NCBI RefSeq assembly: GCF_016595495.1 | Contig: NZ_JAENIM010000008.1 | Location: 62,001 to 126,000 of the forward strand | Direction: 5' to 3' | Origin: Persicirhabdus sediminis | GTDB taxonomy: Bacteria; Verrucomicrobiota; Verrucomicrobiia; Verrucomicrobiales; Akkermansiaceae | Length of the DNA: 64,000 nucleotides | In this document: in pieces, positions 25,831 through 38,174 of the stretch | How positions within the stretch are numbered: the first letter of the stretch is position 1 | Layout of the letters: every line of letters begins with the position of its first letter | The notes under the pieces: model-generated | What the model was told of the DNA's origin: nothing | Database searches by the model: none | What the model saw: only the letters and a program-made list of their open reading frames with translations | Made by a program: the position numbers and the translations under genes

Positions 25831-25956
25831 TCAGCTATATAGGTAATATAACGACAGCTGTATGACGGTTCATCGGCTGGACCTATAGATCAAAACAAGC
25901 CTCAAAAAACCATGAGGGTGGCGGGATATAATGACTTCCGCCGCCCTTAGTACGAT

Positions 25957-27363
25957 ATGAAAAAGAACTTATTAGCACTAGCTGCAGCGGTGAGCTGTAG
26001 TTTCAGCCAAGCCGCTGAGAAACCAAACATTGTCTTCATTTTCACCGATGACTACTCGTACGAATGCCAAGGGCATTTGGGCATGGAGGCTATTCAAACT
26101 CCTAACCTCGACCGTCTCGCCAAAGACGGCACGCAGTTTACCAACAGCTACAACATGGGTGCGTGGGCCGGAGCCGTCTGTGTGGCTAGCCGCACGATGA
26201 TCAACTCAGGCGCCTTTGTGAACCGCGCTCAGAAGACGATTGTGGAGCAACCGCAGTGGGCTGAACTGATCCGCGATGGTGGTTACAAAACTTACATGAC
26301 CGGAAAATGGCATGTAAAAAAGGAACCTGCATTTGATGTTGTCAAAGACGTGCGTGGTGGCATGCCAAAAGGATCTGGCTACAACCGCCCGGTGAGCCGT
26401 GAAGATTTTGAAAATGGCTGGCAGCCGTGGGACATCGGCGAAGGTGGATTCTGGAAAGGTGGCACTCACTGGACAGAAGTAGTTGGTGATAACAGCGTGG
26501 AATTTATCAATCAAGCAGCTGAAGAGGAGAAACCATTCTTCATGTATCTTTCCTTCAACGCACCGCATGACCCACGCCAGTCGCCTAAAGAATACGTCGA
26601 CATGTATCCTGTCGACGACATGAAGGTGCCGGTGAACTATTTGCCAGAATACCCGTACCGCAAAGAAATCGGCCTGCCTGATAATTTCCGCGACGAGCGC
26701 CTCGCTCCCTACCCGCGTACCGACTTTGCCGTGCAGGTGCACCGCCGTGAGTATTTTGCCTCCATCACCTACCTGGACTACCACATGGGGAGAATCCTAG
26801 ACGCGCTCGAAGAGCACGATATGATGGACAATACCTACATCATCTTCACTGCTGACCACGGATTGTCTGTCGGTCACCACGGACTGCTCGGTAAGCAAAA
26901 CATGTACGAGCACAGCATGCGAGTCCCCTTCATCGTCAAGGGACCTGGCGTGGAAAAAGGCAAGAGCATCGATACGCCAATCTACCTGCAAGACGCCATG
27001 CCAACCACACTTGAGTGGGCTGGTGTGGAAATTCCCAAGCATGTCGAATTCAAGAGCGTGAACGCGCTGATTGCAGGTGAAGCAACTGAGCATTATCCTG
27101 CGATCTACGGCAAATACATCAACTTCCAGCGCATGATCCGCAAGGGTGACTGGAAACTCATGATGTACCCAAAAGCGTCTAAAAAACTGCGTCTCTTCAA
27201 TCTCGTTAAAGATCCTAACGAGATGAATGACCTCGCTGATAACCCTGAGTATACCTCGAAAATTGAAGAGCTCAAAACCGACTTCAAAGCACTTCAGGAC
27301 GTCATGGGCGACGAGCTGGATCTAGACAATCCAACAGCACCACGCGCCAAAAACAAAAAATAA
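25957..27363 (+). CDS. Secreted sulfatase, CVASR active site
   Basis: 468 residues with a signal peptide (LLALAAAVSCSFSQA). IVFIFTDDYSYECQGHLG is the metal-binding start, GAVCVASRTMINSGAFVN a C-x-A-S-R formylglycine site, and YMTGKWHVKKEP and FTADHGLSVGHHGLLGKQN complete the site. The tail is lysine-rich (PRAKNKK). It is followed by a strong plus-strand terminator, which closes the 19.8-27.4 kb sulfatase row. Confidence 0.92.
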   Translation: MKKNLLALAAAVSCSFSQAAEKPNIVFIFTDDYSYECQGHLGMEAIQTPNLDRLAKDGTQFTNSYNMGAWAGAVCVASRTMINSGAFVNRAQKTIVEQPQWAELIRDGGYKTYMTGKWHVKKEPAFDVVKDVRGGMPKGSGYNRPVSREDFENGWQPWDIGEGGFWKGGTHWTEVVGDNSVEFINQAAEEEKPFFMYLSFNAPHDPRQSPKEYVDMYPVDDMKVPVNYLPEYPYRKEIGLPDNFRDERLAPYPRTDFAVQVHRREYFASITYLDYHMGRILDALEEHDMMDNTYIIFTADHGLSVGHHGLLGKQNMYEHSMRVPFIVKGPGVEKGKSIDTPIYLQDAMPTTLEWAGVEIPKHVEFKSVNALIAGEATEHYPAIYGKYINFQRMIRKGDWKLMMYPKASKKLRLFNLVKDPNEMNDLADNPEYTSKIEELKTDFKALQDVMGDELDLDNPTAPRAKNKK

Positions 27364-27393
27364 TCAGCTAACTAGCTGACAAATAAATCTGCT

Positions 27394-27429
27394 AAATGCC
27401 CAGCTTGCCTATCAAGCTGGGCATTTTTT
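27394..27429 (+). terminator. Intrinsic terminator after sulfatase
   Basis: ATGCCCAGCTTG / CAAGCTGGGCAT, a perfect 12-bp stem with a 5-nt loop, followed by six T. Confidence 0.93.
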
Positions 27430-27456
27430 GTGTATCGTTTCCAGCTCGGCGGAGAC

Positions 27457-27489
27457 AAAAAAATCCCGGCTTCGTGATGAAGCCGGGAT
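27457..27489 (-). terminator. Intrinsic terminator after leuS
   Basis: ATCCCGGCTTC / GAAGCCGGGAT stem with a 5-nt loop and seven T on the minus strand; faces the sulfatase terminator in a convergent arrangement. Confidence 0.92.
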
Positions 27490-27526
27490 GGATGTTGGAT
27501 TGATCTAGCTGGAATATCTAGCTGGC

Positions 27527-30268
<2,742 letters not shown>

Positions 30269-30319
30269 AGTGGTGTCGATTTGTGGGCGGGAATGTATCG
30301 CATCCGCCACGGTGGTAAA

Positions 30320-30356
30320 GAAAAACCCACTCAAGCGGTGATGCTTTGAGTGGGTT
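30320..30356 (-). terminator. Intrinsic terminator after GYF_2 membrane gene
   Basis: AACCCACTCAAG / CTTTGAGTGGGTT stem (one bulge), followed on the minus strand by a T-rich stretch; lies in the leader of leuS. Confidence 0.8.
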
Positions 30357-30380
30357 GGTGAATTTCTAGCTAGCTGTGAA

Positions 30381-31886
30381 TTACAGCGTCTCAGGGTCGA
30401 CAACTTTATCCCAGCCACCTTGCAAGTAGCGGTAGGCAATGATGTAGCTGAGCGTGGCGGTCGGGATGGCCCACAGCAGGCCGATACCAAAGCACAAGGC
30501 TCCGAGGAAGATCACGATTTGGGCGAGGATGTTGAGGCCAAATAGTCGCCACCAATTGCCTTTGGTAATTTTCCAGCTGTAGATGAGTCCAGCAATGGCG
30601 CCCATTTTGTATTCAATGATAGCCAGCGGGAAGAAAATGCAGCGGACAAAGATGAGCAGGGTGGGGATGACTACCGTCAGAGTCGCCAAGGAGATACCGC
30701 TGGCAATCAGCACATAAGGTGGAATTCCTAGATCAGTAATTGATGGTAAGCCGATGCTTAAAAGTACCGCGATGAACGCACCCGCAACGATGAGTGGGAG
30801 CAGGTATAAAAATGAAAAGAGGATGTAGCCAACGAGTACGGCGAGCACGCGACCTGCTTGAGTGAATAGATCGAGCATGCCGGCTTGCTGGCCTTTGACC
30901 AGATGGAGACAGAAGTTAAGAAAGCCCAGCGTGAGGTAGATGGGCAAAATGAACATGGCTGCCGAGATTAAGCTTTCAGCGAGCAGTTGTTGATTGTTGA
31001 TCTGTCTATCCTGCCAGGTGGATTTCATATTCTCGATGATCTGGTCGAGACCGCTAGCATTTTTGCCCTCGGTATCTGCTTGGTCATCACTAGCGTCAGC
31101 TGGAGCTTCTGCAGGTGTGCTGGCCATAGCTGGAGCTGCGTTATTGGCAGCTGGAGCTGGTGGAGCTGCGGATGGGCTCGCTGGCTGGGTGTTTGCTGGC
31201 CCAGCTGGAATGACTTCTGGAGCGGCTGGTGCCGCTGGGCTAGCTGGCTGAGCGGTGGATTGGCTGGCTGTCGTGGGCTCTGCCGCTGGCTGATTTTCTC
31301 CAGCGATTTGTTTATTGGTTGGGTTGGCCCTATTGATGGTCTCGGCGGCTTCGTCTAGCAGGTCGCTTTGTGGTGGTGTGAAGTTGCCCGATGGCAGCAA
31401 ACCAAATGAGGTGACGGCGATGCCGGTGCCTATGCTGAGTGCGGCAATGGCCATTTGCTGGAGAAGTAGCACTCCCCAGAAGGTGAAGAATTTTCTTTTA
31501 GCATATCCATAAGCGATGCTGATGCAGCCAGTGACATCTAATAATACTGGCTCAGGTGGCAGGCCGTCTTCGGTTTCGTGAAACTCTGAAATGATTTGAG
31601 CTTCTGGGCTGCTGTATGGATCTGCCGATGGCTGGGTATTGAGCGCTTTCTTTTGCTTTTTAGCGGGCTTGGGCGCTTTGGTCGCAGGGGCAGCGGGTGG
31701 TGAGGCGAGGGTAAATTCTTTGAGGCTATTGGGTTTTACCCATTCGGCCATGCCTTTTTTCCAGACGAGGTCCTGATCAGGGTTGAGTCGGTTGCCTTTG
31801 ATCATCGACTGCAGCTGTTGCAGTGACACGGGGCCGTCTTGTGTGCCCCCTTTGGCGTAAAACCATTCTTCCTTCGCTTTGCTCAT
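30381..31886 (-). CDS. GYF_2 domain multi-span membrane protein with Pro/Ala linker
   Basis: 501 residues. The N-terminal GYF_2 domain has [19 protein letters not shown] and [15 protein letters not shown] lysine-rich stretch and one span (about 125-160) come next. A long Ala/Pro/Thr-rich region (about 180-275, for example [18 protein letters not shown]) precedes four to five further spans, ending [20 protein letters not shown] and [12 protein letters not shown]. The C-terminal part resembles the membrane domains of DUF975/glycerophosphodiester-associated proteins. Function unknown. Its own proline-rich region could be a GYF_2 ligand. Confidence 0.7.
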   Translation of the reverse strand: MSKAKEEWFYAKGGTQDGPVSLQQLQSMIKGNRLNPDQDLVWKKGMAEWVKPNSLKEFTLASPPAAPATKAPKPAKKQKKALNTQPSADPYSSPEAQIISEFHETEDGLPPEPVLLDVTGCISIAYGYAKRKFFTFWGVLLLQQMAIAALSIGTGIAVTSFGLLPSGNFTPPQSDLLDEAAETINRANPTNKQIAGENQPAAEPTTASQSTAQPASPAAPAAPEVIPAGPANTQPASPSAAPPAPAANNAAPAMASTPAEAPADASDDQADTEGKNASGLDQIIENMKSTWQDRQINNQQLLAESLISAAMFILPIYLTLGFLNFCLHLVKGQQAGMLDLFTQAGRVLAVLVGYILFSFLYLLPLIVAGAFIAVLLSIGLPSITDLGIPPYVLIASGISLATLTVVIPTLLIFVRCIFFPLAIIEYKMGAIAGLIYSWKITKGNWWRLFGLNILAQIVIFLGALCFGIGLLWAIPTATLSYIIAYRYLQGGWDKVVDPETL

Positions 31887-32248
31887 GTATGTGTATTCGA
31901 GTTAGGGTTGGACAGAAGCTAGATCAGCCGAGATCAACCCAGGGGAGATCAGACAGGCGACCGCCGGGGCGATGCACGTAGCTTTGTCTCGATTATATGT
32001 AGTTTTAGGGGTTGCGGCGATAACTTCCTCGTAATGAGACTCAAACGTTGTTTGGGTTTTGTTACTTAAAAGTAAAAGGAGAGTTATTTTTTTCAATGAG
32101 AACCTCAGATGGCAGACGCGAGGGGTAGACGCTGTCTCTTTTGGAACGAGTTGCTGGAGCCGTGAATGCCCCTCATTTGCTACTCGAACCAGCTATCTTC
32201 AATGCACTTCATTGTTTGTCGATCTGACTAAGATATTTACGAGAATAA
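31887..32248. other. Intergenic, no supported gene
   Basis: Leader of the GYF_2 gene. A 64-codon frame at 31902-32096 on the minus strand starts like a signal peptide but does not continue plausibly. GGGCGATGCAC here recurs at 62201-62211, within another gene-poor stretch. No RNA gene recognised. Confidence 0.4.
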
Positions 32249-32291
32249 ATAAAAAAGCCCATGCGTCGATGATTATTGACGCATGGGCTTA
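32249..32291 (-). terminator. Intrinsic terminator after lpdA
   Basis: AAGCCCATGCGTC / GACGCATGGGCTT perfect stem with a 10-nt loop, followed on the minus strand by a run of T. Confidence 0.92.
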
Positions 32292-32383
32292 TGGAAAACT
32301 AAAGGGTTTAGTCTGACTGCTTGAGCATGTGTGGGTGACGGCGGTGCGTGCCCAGAATCTAATTGCTCGAGCTAGCTAGTTTC

Positions 32384-33766
32384 TTAGAAGTGGATGGCGT
32401 GGCCGTCCGCGTCTAGAGTAGCTTCGTGTAAGGCTTCAGCCAGTGTTGGGTGGGCGTGGATGGTGGAGTGGATCTCCTCAGTGGTGCACTCGAGCTCGAG
32501 AGCGAGGCCCATTTCTGCAATCAGCTCAGTGGCGTTGTCGCCAATGATGTGAGCGCCGAGAAGCTCGCCGTGTTCTTTGCCGTAGATGAGTTTTACAAAC
32601 CCTTCCGCATCACCAGCTGCTTGCGCTTTGCCGATGGCTGCAAATGGGAATTTGCCCACTTTGTATTCAACGCCTTCTTCTTTGAGTGCGCGCTCGGTTT
32701 TACCAACGCTAGCTACCTGTGGATGGCAGTATGTGCAGCCTGGGAAGTTGCCCACTTTGCGAGGTGCATGACCATCTACAAAGAGACCTTCAACACACTG
32801 GATCGCTTCGTAGCTGGCGGTGTGTGCCAACCATGGTGGACCAGAAATATCACCTACTGCGTATACATTCGGGATAGAAGTTTCGTAGCGGTCGCCGATT
32901 TGGATAAATCCACGATCTGTAAGAGCTGGCTGCTCGCCGCCAGGAAGTACTGGCTGCACGCCGATGGCCACGAGGCAAACATCAGCAGTGAGAGTTTCGG
33001 CGCCTTTAGGGCCTTCTACTTCGATAGTCACGCCATTGCCATCTTCGCTGGTGCTGACCACTTTGGTATCAGTGAGGCAGCGGATGCCTTGTTTTGTGAG
33101 TGATTTCTGCAGCTCTTTGCCAATCTCGTCGTCTTCTACAGGAAGTACCTGAGGCAGCATTTCAACGATAGTTACCTTGGTGCCAAAAGCATTGTAAACA
33201 TAAGCAAACTCAACGCCGATGGCGCCAGCGCCGATGACGATCATTTCTTTTGGTTGCTCAGGCAGAACCATAGCTTCTTTTGAGCTGATTACGGTAGTGC
33301 CATTGAATGGGAATGGTGGCAGCTCGCGGCTCTTACAGCCGGTAGCAATCATCACGTTAGCTGTCTCGTAGACAGTGGACTCGCCATTGGCGTCTGTCAC
33401 GGCTACTTTGTTGCCATCAATGATGGAGCCGTAACCTTTGATGTAGTCGATTTTGTTTTTCTTGAAAAGAAACTCGATGCCGCCAGCGAGACGGTCAGAA
33501 ACTTTGCGTGAACGACCAATCACTGATGACCAGTCGTACTCTAGGTTGTCGAATGAAAGGCCAAACTCTTTACCCTTCTTAGTAAGTGTCTGGTATAGCT
33601 CGGCATTCTTAAGAAGTGCCTTAGTTGGAATGCACCCCCAGTTAAGGCAAGTACCGCCTGCGCGGTCTGCTTCTACTACAGCTACCTTTTTACCCAGCTG
33701 GGCACCGCGAATAGCTCCTACATATCCTGCAGGGCCTCCACCAATAACAATGAGATCGTATGACAT
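32384..33766 (-). CDS. lpdA: Dihydrolipoyl dehydrogenase
   Basis: 460 residues from ATG 33766; 21 further upstream codons are open but precede the FAD motif without homology. E3 subunit of 2-oxoacid dehydrogenase complexes. LIVIGGGPAGYVGAIRGAQLG binds FAD, GGTCLNWGCIPTKALL holds the redox disulfide, IVIGAGAIGVEFAYVYNAFG binds NAD, YAVGDI is the second FAD site, and HAHPTLAEALHEA provides the catalytic His-Glu. No E1 or E2 genes are nearby. Confidence 0.96.
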   Translation of the reverse strand: MSYDLIVIGGGPAGYVGAIRGAQLGKKVAVVEADRAGGTCLNWGCIPTKALLKNAELYQTLTKKGKEFGLSFDNLEYDWSSVIGRSRKVSDRLAGGIEFLFKKNKIDYIKGYGSIIDGNKVAVTDANGESTVYETANVMIATGCKSRELPPFPFNGTTVISSKEAMVLPEQPKEMIVIGAGAIGVEFAYVYNAFGTKVTIVEMLPQVLPVEDDEIGKELQKSLTKQGIRCLTDTKVVSTSEDGNGVTIEVEGPKGAETLTADVCLVAIGVQPVLPGGEQPALTDRGFIQIGDRYETSIPNVYAVGDISGPPWLAHTASYEAIQCVEGLFVDGHAPRKVGNFPGCTYCHPQVASVGKTERALKEEGVEYKVGKFPFAAIGKAQAAGDAEGFVKLIYGKEHGELLGAHIIGDNATELIAEMGLALELECTTEEIHSTIHAHPTLAEALHEATLDADGHAIHF

Positions 33767-33853
33767 GATAGTGAAAAATTTGTGGTTCGAATCAAATTCT
33801 GCGCGAGACAGTGGGCGAGGTGGTAACAAAAGTCAACAACCGGATGAATCAAC

Positions 33854-33889
33854 AAAGCCAGAATCTGTCGCTGCAAATTCTGGCTTTTT
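33854..33889 (-). terminator. Intrinsic terminator after speB
   Basis: AGCCAGAAT / ATTCTGGCT with a 12-nt loop. The T-run is stronger on the plus strand than on the minus strand, but the only gene that ends nearby is speB on the minus strand. Confidence 0.6.
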
Positions 33890-33937
33890 CTTCGCTCTGT
33901 TTGCGAATGATCGAAATTATCGTTCTAGTGGGGCAAA

Positions 33938-34819
33938 TTAGGCGCGCGAAGCAATGCCCATAAGCGCGTAGGCGAGCTTTGCCGCAGTGTAGTCGCAGCT
34001 GTGTAGCTCAGGTCTTGGCGCCAGCTCAACCACGTCAATGCCGAGGATTTTGCGTCCACCAGCAGTGCAGGCTTCCACCGCATCTAGCGCTTGCCACCAA
34101 GTGAGACCACCCGGCTCAGGCGTGCCAGTAGCAGGCATCAACGAGGCGTCCAGCCCGTCGACGTCAAAGCTGAGGTAAATATTCTTAGGGAAATCTTCCG
34201 GCAACAATTCAGCAGGGATGCCATTTTTAGCGATCTCACGCGCGTCGAGGTAGCCGACACCGCGCTTGGTTCTTACTTCAATCTCTTCTTTGCACAAGTT
34301 GCGGATGCCAATCTGGAAAAGCGGAATGTCGAGGTCGAGAATGCGGTGCATCACCGATGCGTGGCTGTACGGGTCGCCATTGTAATCTTCGCGTAGGTCA
34401 GCGTGGGCATCAATCTGCACGACGCCAAAGTCACGGCGAATATTTGCTAGCGCGCGCACCGGTGCCTGCGTGAGGCTGTGCTCGCCACCGAGAACGACAG
34501 GGATTTTGCCCATATCAAATACGGTCTTGCAGGTTTTCTCGATGTTGCTGAGCGCTTGCTCAATCTTGCCTGAGCAATCAACGGCAGGAGTGGTGAATAG
34601 ACCGAGGTCGCCAGGGTAAGATTTGCCGTCGAAGGCCTCCAGCTGATACGCAGCATTTAAGATAGCCTGTGGGCCATTTGCTGTTCCCGCACCGTAGCTG
34701 ACGGTTTTCTCTAGGGGCGCAGGAATGATGTGGAAAAGAGCATCTGCTGGGCTAGTCGGCTCGTATTCTGAGCTCAAGAAATAAGAATGAGTGCTTTTTG
34801 ACTTACCGTGATAGATCAT
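33938..34819 (-). CDS. speB: Agmatinase / ureohydrolase family protein
   Basis: 293 residues. Binuclear manganese site of the arginase/agmatinase family: GGEHSLTQAP, VVQIDAHADLRED, HASVMHR and SFDVDGLDASLMPATGTPEPGGL. The last segment and overall length are agmatinase-like, giving putrescine and urea from agmatine. Formimidoylglutamase or guanidinase activity cannot be excluded by eye. Divergent from the ribonucleotide reductase locus. Confidence 0.88.
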   Translation of the reverse strand: MIYHGKSKSTHSYFLSSEYEPTSPADALFHIIPAPLEKTVSYGAGTANGPQAILNAAYQLEAFDGKSYPGDLGLFTTPAVDCSGKIEQALSNIEKTCKTVFDMGKIPVVLGGEHSLTQAPVRALANIRRDFGVVQIDAHADLREDYNGDPYSHASVMHRILDLDIPLFQIGIRNLCKEEIEVRTKRGVGYLDAREIAKNGIPAELLPEDFPKNIYLSFDVDGLDASLMPATGTPEPGGLTWWQALDAVEACTAGGRKILGIDVVELAPRPELHSCDYTAAKLAYALMGIASRA

Positions 34820-35453
34820 AATTTAATATAGGTCGGCATTCCCCTAGCAAAAATAGCGCCAAATCCCTGACAGTCATTGAACTGTCAGCATTTTTCGTTA
34901 ATGTGCATGGGGAATTCGATTTAGCAGATACGGGTTTTCTTACCGTATTGCAAACTTATCTTTCGCGATTTTATCTGCCGCCAGCCATGCATAGAAATTT
35001 TAAAAAATAGCCAGTTTATTTTACTGCAATTGCGAGCACCCGCTGGCTCATGGATTCATTTCTGCGCGTATCTTGCTGCGGTTTTTTTAAAATTTCCCCC
35101 AGCTAGAGGTGTGGCTAACAGCTGAGAAAAAAAGTATACCCCAAAGCGTGGTGGCCAGCTTACTCGTGGCTAGTTGTTAGTATATGTGCTGAGACGCTTG
35201 TTTTTGTGATGATTGAGGGCGAATAGCTGGCTAATTCCAGCCATCTGTATGTCGGCTGGAAAAGGGTCAAATATACCATATGTTGTATTGTGAATAATTT
35301 GTGGATACTACATGGCCATTTTTTGGTAGCATTTATCAACAAGTTCATGCAACGTACCTAGCCTTGAGGGCGGGCGAGAAAACAAGCATTTCTATCCCGC
35401 TAAGCTTCTGCGAGTCCCGCAGAATCCGCTCAATCACCCTATCCCACCAGACA
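34820..35453. promoter_or_regulatory. Divergent control region speB / ribonucleotide reductase
   Basis: About 630 bp between divergent genes. It holds a perfect hairpin CTGACAGT-cattga-ACTGTCAG at 34867-34888, directly upstream of speB and followed by five T on the plus strand; it may be an operator or a terminator-like element. The stretch 34920-35300 is AT-rich with several CCAGCT-type motifs. A frame open from 35301 runs into the reductase gene, but ATG 35454 fits the protein family. No NrdR box could be identified with confidence. Confidence 0.4.
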
Positions 35454-36515
35454 ATGGCAGACATCATTAAAGTTACCCTAGGCGATCGTGTCTTCGAGTT
35501 AGACCGCGAAAAAGCTGAAGAAGGCTACGCAGCAAAAAAGGTGATCAATGGTCGCCAATCGATGTTTTTTAATATTCTGCCGCTCAAGTACACCTGGGCA
35601 TACAATCTGTATAAACAGATGAAAAATGACCACTGGGAGCCAGCTGAGGTGAACCTGACCCAAGACGCTGTGGCGTGGAAACAACTGCCTGCTGAAGCTC
35701 AAAAATTGGTAAAAATGGCGCTCGGTAGTTTTGCTTTGTCGCAGAACATTTTTGCATCTCAGGGTATCTACGTGCTGCGCGATCTCGTCACCGCTCCCGA
35801 GCTGAAGCTAGTATTTGGCCGCTACGTTCACGAGGAAAATACCCGCAGTGACGTGCTTGTTTACCTATACGGATCGCTCGGGCTCGACCCGCTAGAATGC
35901 CAAGACCTCGCATCCGCCTCAGGCCATCACCGCCAAGTGGAAGAATTTGCCCAGCAGAATATCAGCCAGCTGACCCGCAACTCCGATACCAAGGAGCTAG
36001 CTAACAAGCAGGCATTTGCGCGCAACCTTTTCCTCTACAACCAATGTCTGGAGGGCACACAGTTCTTCAGCCAGTGGGCATGTTTGTTCTCACTCGCATC
36101 GCAAAACAAACTTCCAGGAGTCGGCCAAATCCTCAGCAAACTATTACAAGATGTGCTCTACCGCATCGAGCTGTTCAACCAGCTGCTCAAAGAACTCGTC
36201 TCAGAAAATCCTGAGCTGTGGACAGAGGAATTCCAAGCTGAGCTCGTCGACATCATGAAACAAGCCGTCGAGCTTGAGCAACAACTCATCAGCCAACTTC
36301 CAGTCGATAAAGTTGGTTTGCAAGCTGAAGCACTCAGCCAGTACATCGAGCACCTCGCCGATGAACGCCTATCCGCTTGTGGGTTAGCTCGCCAGTACTT
36401 CCACCATTCCAGCCCGCTGCCGTGGCTGGACGAACAGATCCACATCAATACAGGCACTCGAGTCGCTCCAGTTCAGACGGCTGTGTTAGATGCTTTCGAC
36501 GACGACGACCTCTAA
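35454..36515 (+). CDS. Degenerate ribonucleotide reductase beta-like protein
   Basis: 353 residues from ATG 35454. It aligns end to end with the intact beta subunit encoded just downstream, for example LPLKYTWAYNLYKQMKNDHW against LPLKYPWAWEIYSDMRANHW. Of the six carboxylate/His metal ligands only Glu128 and Glu200 remain. The others are Gln97, Arg131, Val234 and Arg237, so it cannot hold the dimetal centre. The reading frame, helix core and the acidic C-terminus FDDDDL, the part that docks on the alpha subunit, are kept. This pattern resembles yeast Rnr4, a structural partner of active Rnr2. It probably forms a heterodimer with, or regulates, the active beta. Confidence 0.85.
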   Translation: MADIIKVTLGDRVFELDREKAEEGYAAKKVINGRQSMFFNILPLKYTWAYNLYKQMKNDHWEPAEVNLTQDAVAWKQLPAEAQKLVKMALGSFALSQNIFASQGIYVLRDLVTAPELKLVFGRYVHEENTRSDVLVYLYGSLGLDPLECQDLASASGHHRQVEEFAQQNISQLTRNSDTKELANKQAFARNLFLYNQCLEGTQFFSQWACLFSLASQNKLPGVGQILSKLLQDVLYRIELFNQLLKELVSENPELWTEEFQAELVDIMKQAVELEQQLISQLPVDKVGLQAEALSQYIEHLADERLSACGLARQYFHHSSPLPWLDEQIHINTGTRVAPVQTAVLDAFDDDDL

Positions 36516-36563
36516 GTTTTTCCCGCACAAACTAACTGAACTCAAACGAGATTCCCTATCATC

Positions 36564-37649
<1,086 letters not shown>

Positions 37650-37657
37650 GATAGTGA

Positions 37658-38147
37658 TTAGTTTTCAGTGTTCAGTTTTCAGACTGCCTTAAGGCGCATC
37701 TGAAACGCTAAGCTAGCAGAGAGATATCCCCATGTCCCTACACACTTTTGAAGACCTCGAAGTATGGAAACGAGCCTCTCGTCTGGCTGTGGATGTCTAC
37801 GTTGCTACCTATCAATCTAATGATTTTGGCCTAAAGAACCAGATGCAGAGAGCTGCGGTTTCTATCCCATCGAATATTGCGGAAGGCGCTGAGAGAGACT
37901 CAGCTGGAGACTTCATTAGATTTCTCAGAATAGCCAAAGGGTCATGCGCTGAGCTAAGAACCCAGCTATATATTAATCAAAAAGCCAGCCAAGAGTTGGC
38001 CATTTCACCATTCAACAACATTGATCAGCTAGTTCGAGAAACTAAGGAGATAGCATCAATGTTACATGGTTTAATTCAGTCCGTTCAAAAAAACAATACC
38101 TCCAAATAAGACAGCAGTGATTCTGAAAACTGAACACTGAAAACTAA
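37658..38147. mobile_element. Four-helix-bundle gene bounded by a 26-bp inverted repeat
   Basis: A 490-bp block: TTAGTTTTCAGTG + TTCAGTTTTCAGA at 37658-37683 and its exact reverse complement at 38122-38147 enclose one small gene. It splits nrdB from nrdA. AGTGATT precedes the left repeat and also lies just inside the right one. No transposase is present. Inferred: a non-autonomous mobile cassette of the four-helix-bundle (TIGR02436) type. Confidence 0.6.
37732..38109 (+). CDS. Four helix bundle protein (23S rRNA intervening-sequence type)
   Basis: 125 residues. The family signature is strong: HTFEDLEVWKRASRLAVDVY, then QMQRAAVSIPSNIAEGAERD, FIRFLRIAKGSCAELRTQL and helix-rich remainder, matching TIGR02436/S23 ribosomal-protein-like proteins. 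Relatives are encoded in 23S rRNA intervening sequences and as the Avd accessory factor of diversity-generating retroelements; no reverse transcriptase is near, so neither role applies directly. It stands alone between inverted repeats within the reductase locus. Confidence 0.9.
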   Translation: MSLHTFEDLEVWKRASRLAVDVYVATYQSNDFGLKNQMQRAAVSIPSNIAEGAERDSAGDFIRFLRIAKGSCAELRTQLYINQKASQELAISPFNNIDQLVRETKEIASMLHGLIQSVQKNNTSK

Positions 38148-38174
38148 CAAACCTGCCCACATTCCTATAAGCCA

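Noticed and set aside
31902-32096. 64-codon frame with a signal-peptide-like start
   Set aside because: After the hydrophobic start the sequence is unstructured and it overlaps the leader of the GYF_2 gene; no supporting homology or start signal.
34867-34888. NrdR box upstream of the reductase genes
   Set aside because: The palindrome CTGACAGT/ACTGTCAG does not match the ACAC(T/A)ATAT-type NrdR consensus and sits closer to speB.
37732-38109. Diversity-generating retroelement accessory gene (avd)
   Set aside because: No reverse transcriptase, template or variable repeat is present within the window.
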